This document shows positions 63,891 to 64,000 of a stretch of DNA of 64,000 nucleotides, one piece after another. The notes beneath the pieces are model-generated. The model worked only from the letters and a program-made list of their open reading frames with translations. It was not told where the DNA came from and searched no databases. Numbering within the stretch: the stretch's first letter is position 1; every line of letters begins with the position of its first letter. Source of the DNA: Tyto alba (lineage: Eukaryota > Chordata > Aves > Strigiformes > Tytonidae); the NCBI RefSeq assembly GCF_018691265.1, contig NW_024881313.1, positions 13,837,001 through 13,901,000 on the forward strand. The letters run 5' to 3'. A program made the position numbers and the translations under genes.

Positions 63891-64000
63891 AATGCATACC
63901 CAGTGTACACTTTCCTTTTCTTCAGGATTAGCTGCTGCAGGAACAGGTCAGCAATGGAACTACTGCAAGAAGCAGCTGTGGTCTGTGAATAAAAGGATCT
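63891..64000. other. End of window, nothing recognised
   Basis: Short unique sequence. A pyrimidine tract followed by CAG near 63914-63953 is too weak to call a splice site. Confidence 0.6.

Noticed and set aside
1..64000. CRISPR array, operon or bacterial gene cluster
   Set aside because: No regularly spaced repeats, no dense same-strand coding frames and no ribosome-binding sites. The texture is vertebrate noncoding DNA.
1..64000. tRNA genes
   Set aside because: I looked for the GGTTCGA-type B box with a matching A box and a cloverleaf and saw none.

Overview
The window looks like vertebrate nuclear DNA from a bird, most likely a passerine. Three signs point there. The 8-bp terminal repeats and 3' tail typical of the avian CR1 retrotransposon occur at 10.6 kb, 44.5 kb and 58.3 kb. 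Three long terminal repeats (LTRs) resemble bird endogenous retroviruses (ERVs), with starts and ends recalled from songbird genomes. Otherwise the DNA is AT-rich, with few repeats, poly(A)/poly(T) runs and no compact gene. The species call rests on recognition, not on a search.

I found no protein-coding gene, tRNA, rRNA or known small RNA that I can support. The longest open frame (229 codons near 12.4-13.1 kb) opens on GTG, not ATG, and resembles no family I know. The other frames are what chance gives in 64 kb, above all in the GC-richer patches. The window is best read as intergenic or deep-intronic DNA, a gene desert. Two stretches look weakly like exons (11375-11532 on +, 30511-30724 on -).

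Layout: 1-10.6 kb is AT-rich unique DNA with two homopolymer runs. A degraded CR1 copy lies at 10.6-10.94 kb. GC-richer patches with chance open frames lie at 12.4-13.5 and 17.56-17.88 kb. From 17.9 to 33.3 kb the DNA is AT-rich and unique, with a striking perfect palindrome at 19.03 kb. A complete solo LTR with a perfect 5-bp target duplication sits at 33303-34383. A second, unrelated LTR is at about 40559-41111. A CpG-enriched patch lies at 41.84-42.03 kb. A truncated, inverted copy of the first LTR is at 56799-57223, followed by a CR1 3' end at 58.3 kb. The window closes with a 5-bp microsatellite at 63.83-63.89 kb.

No genes act together here. The most plausible functional content is regulatory: several AT-rich stretches dense in homeodomain-like TAATTA motifs look like conserved noncoding elements, but this needs alignment to other birds. 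I did not find an undescribed biological system.
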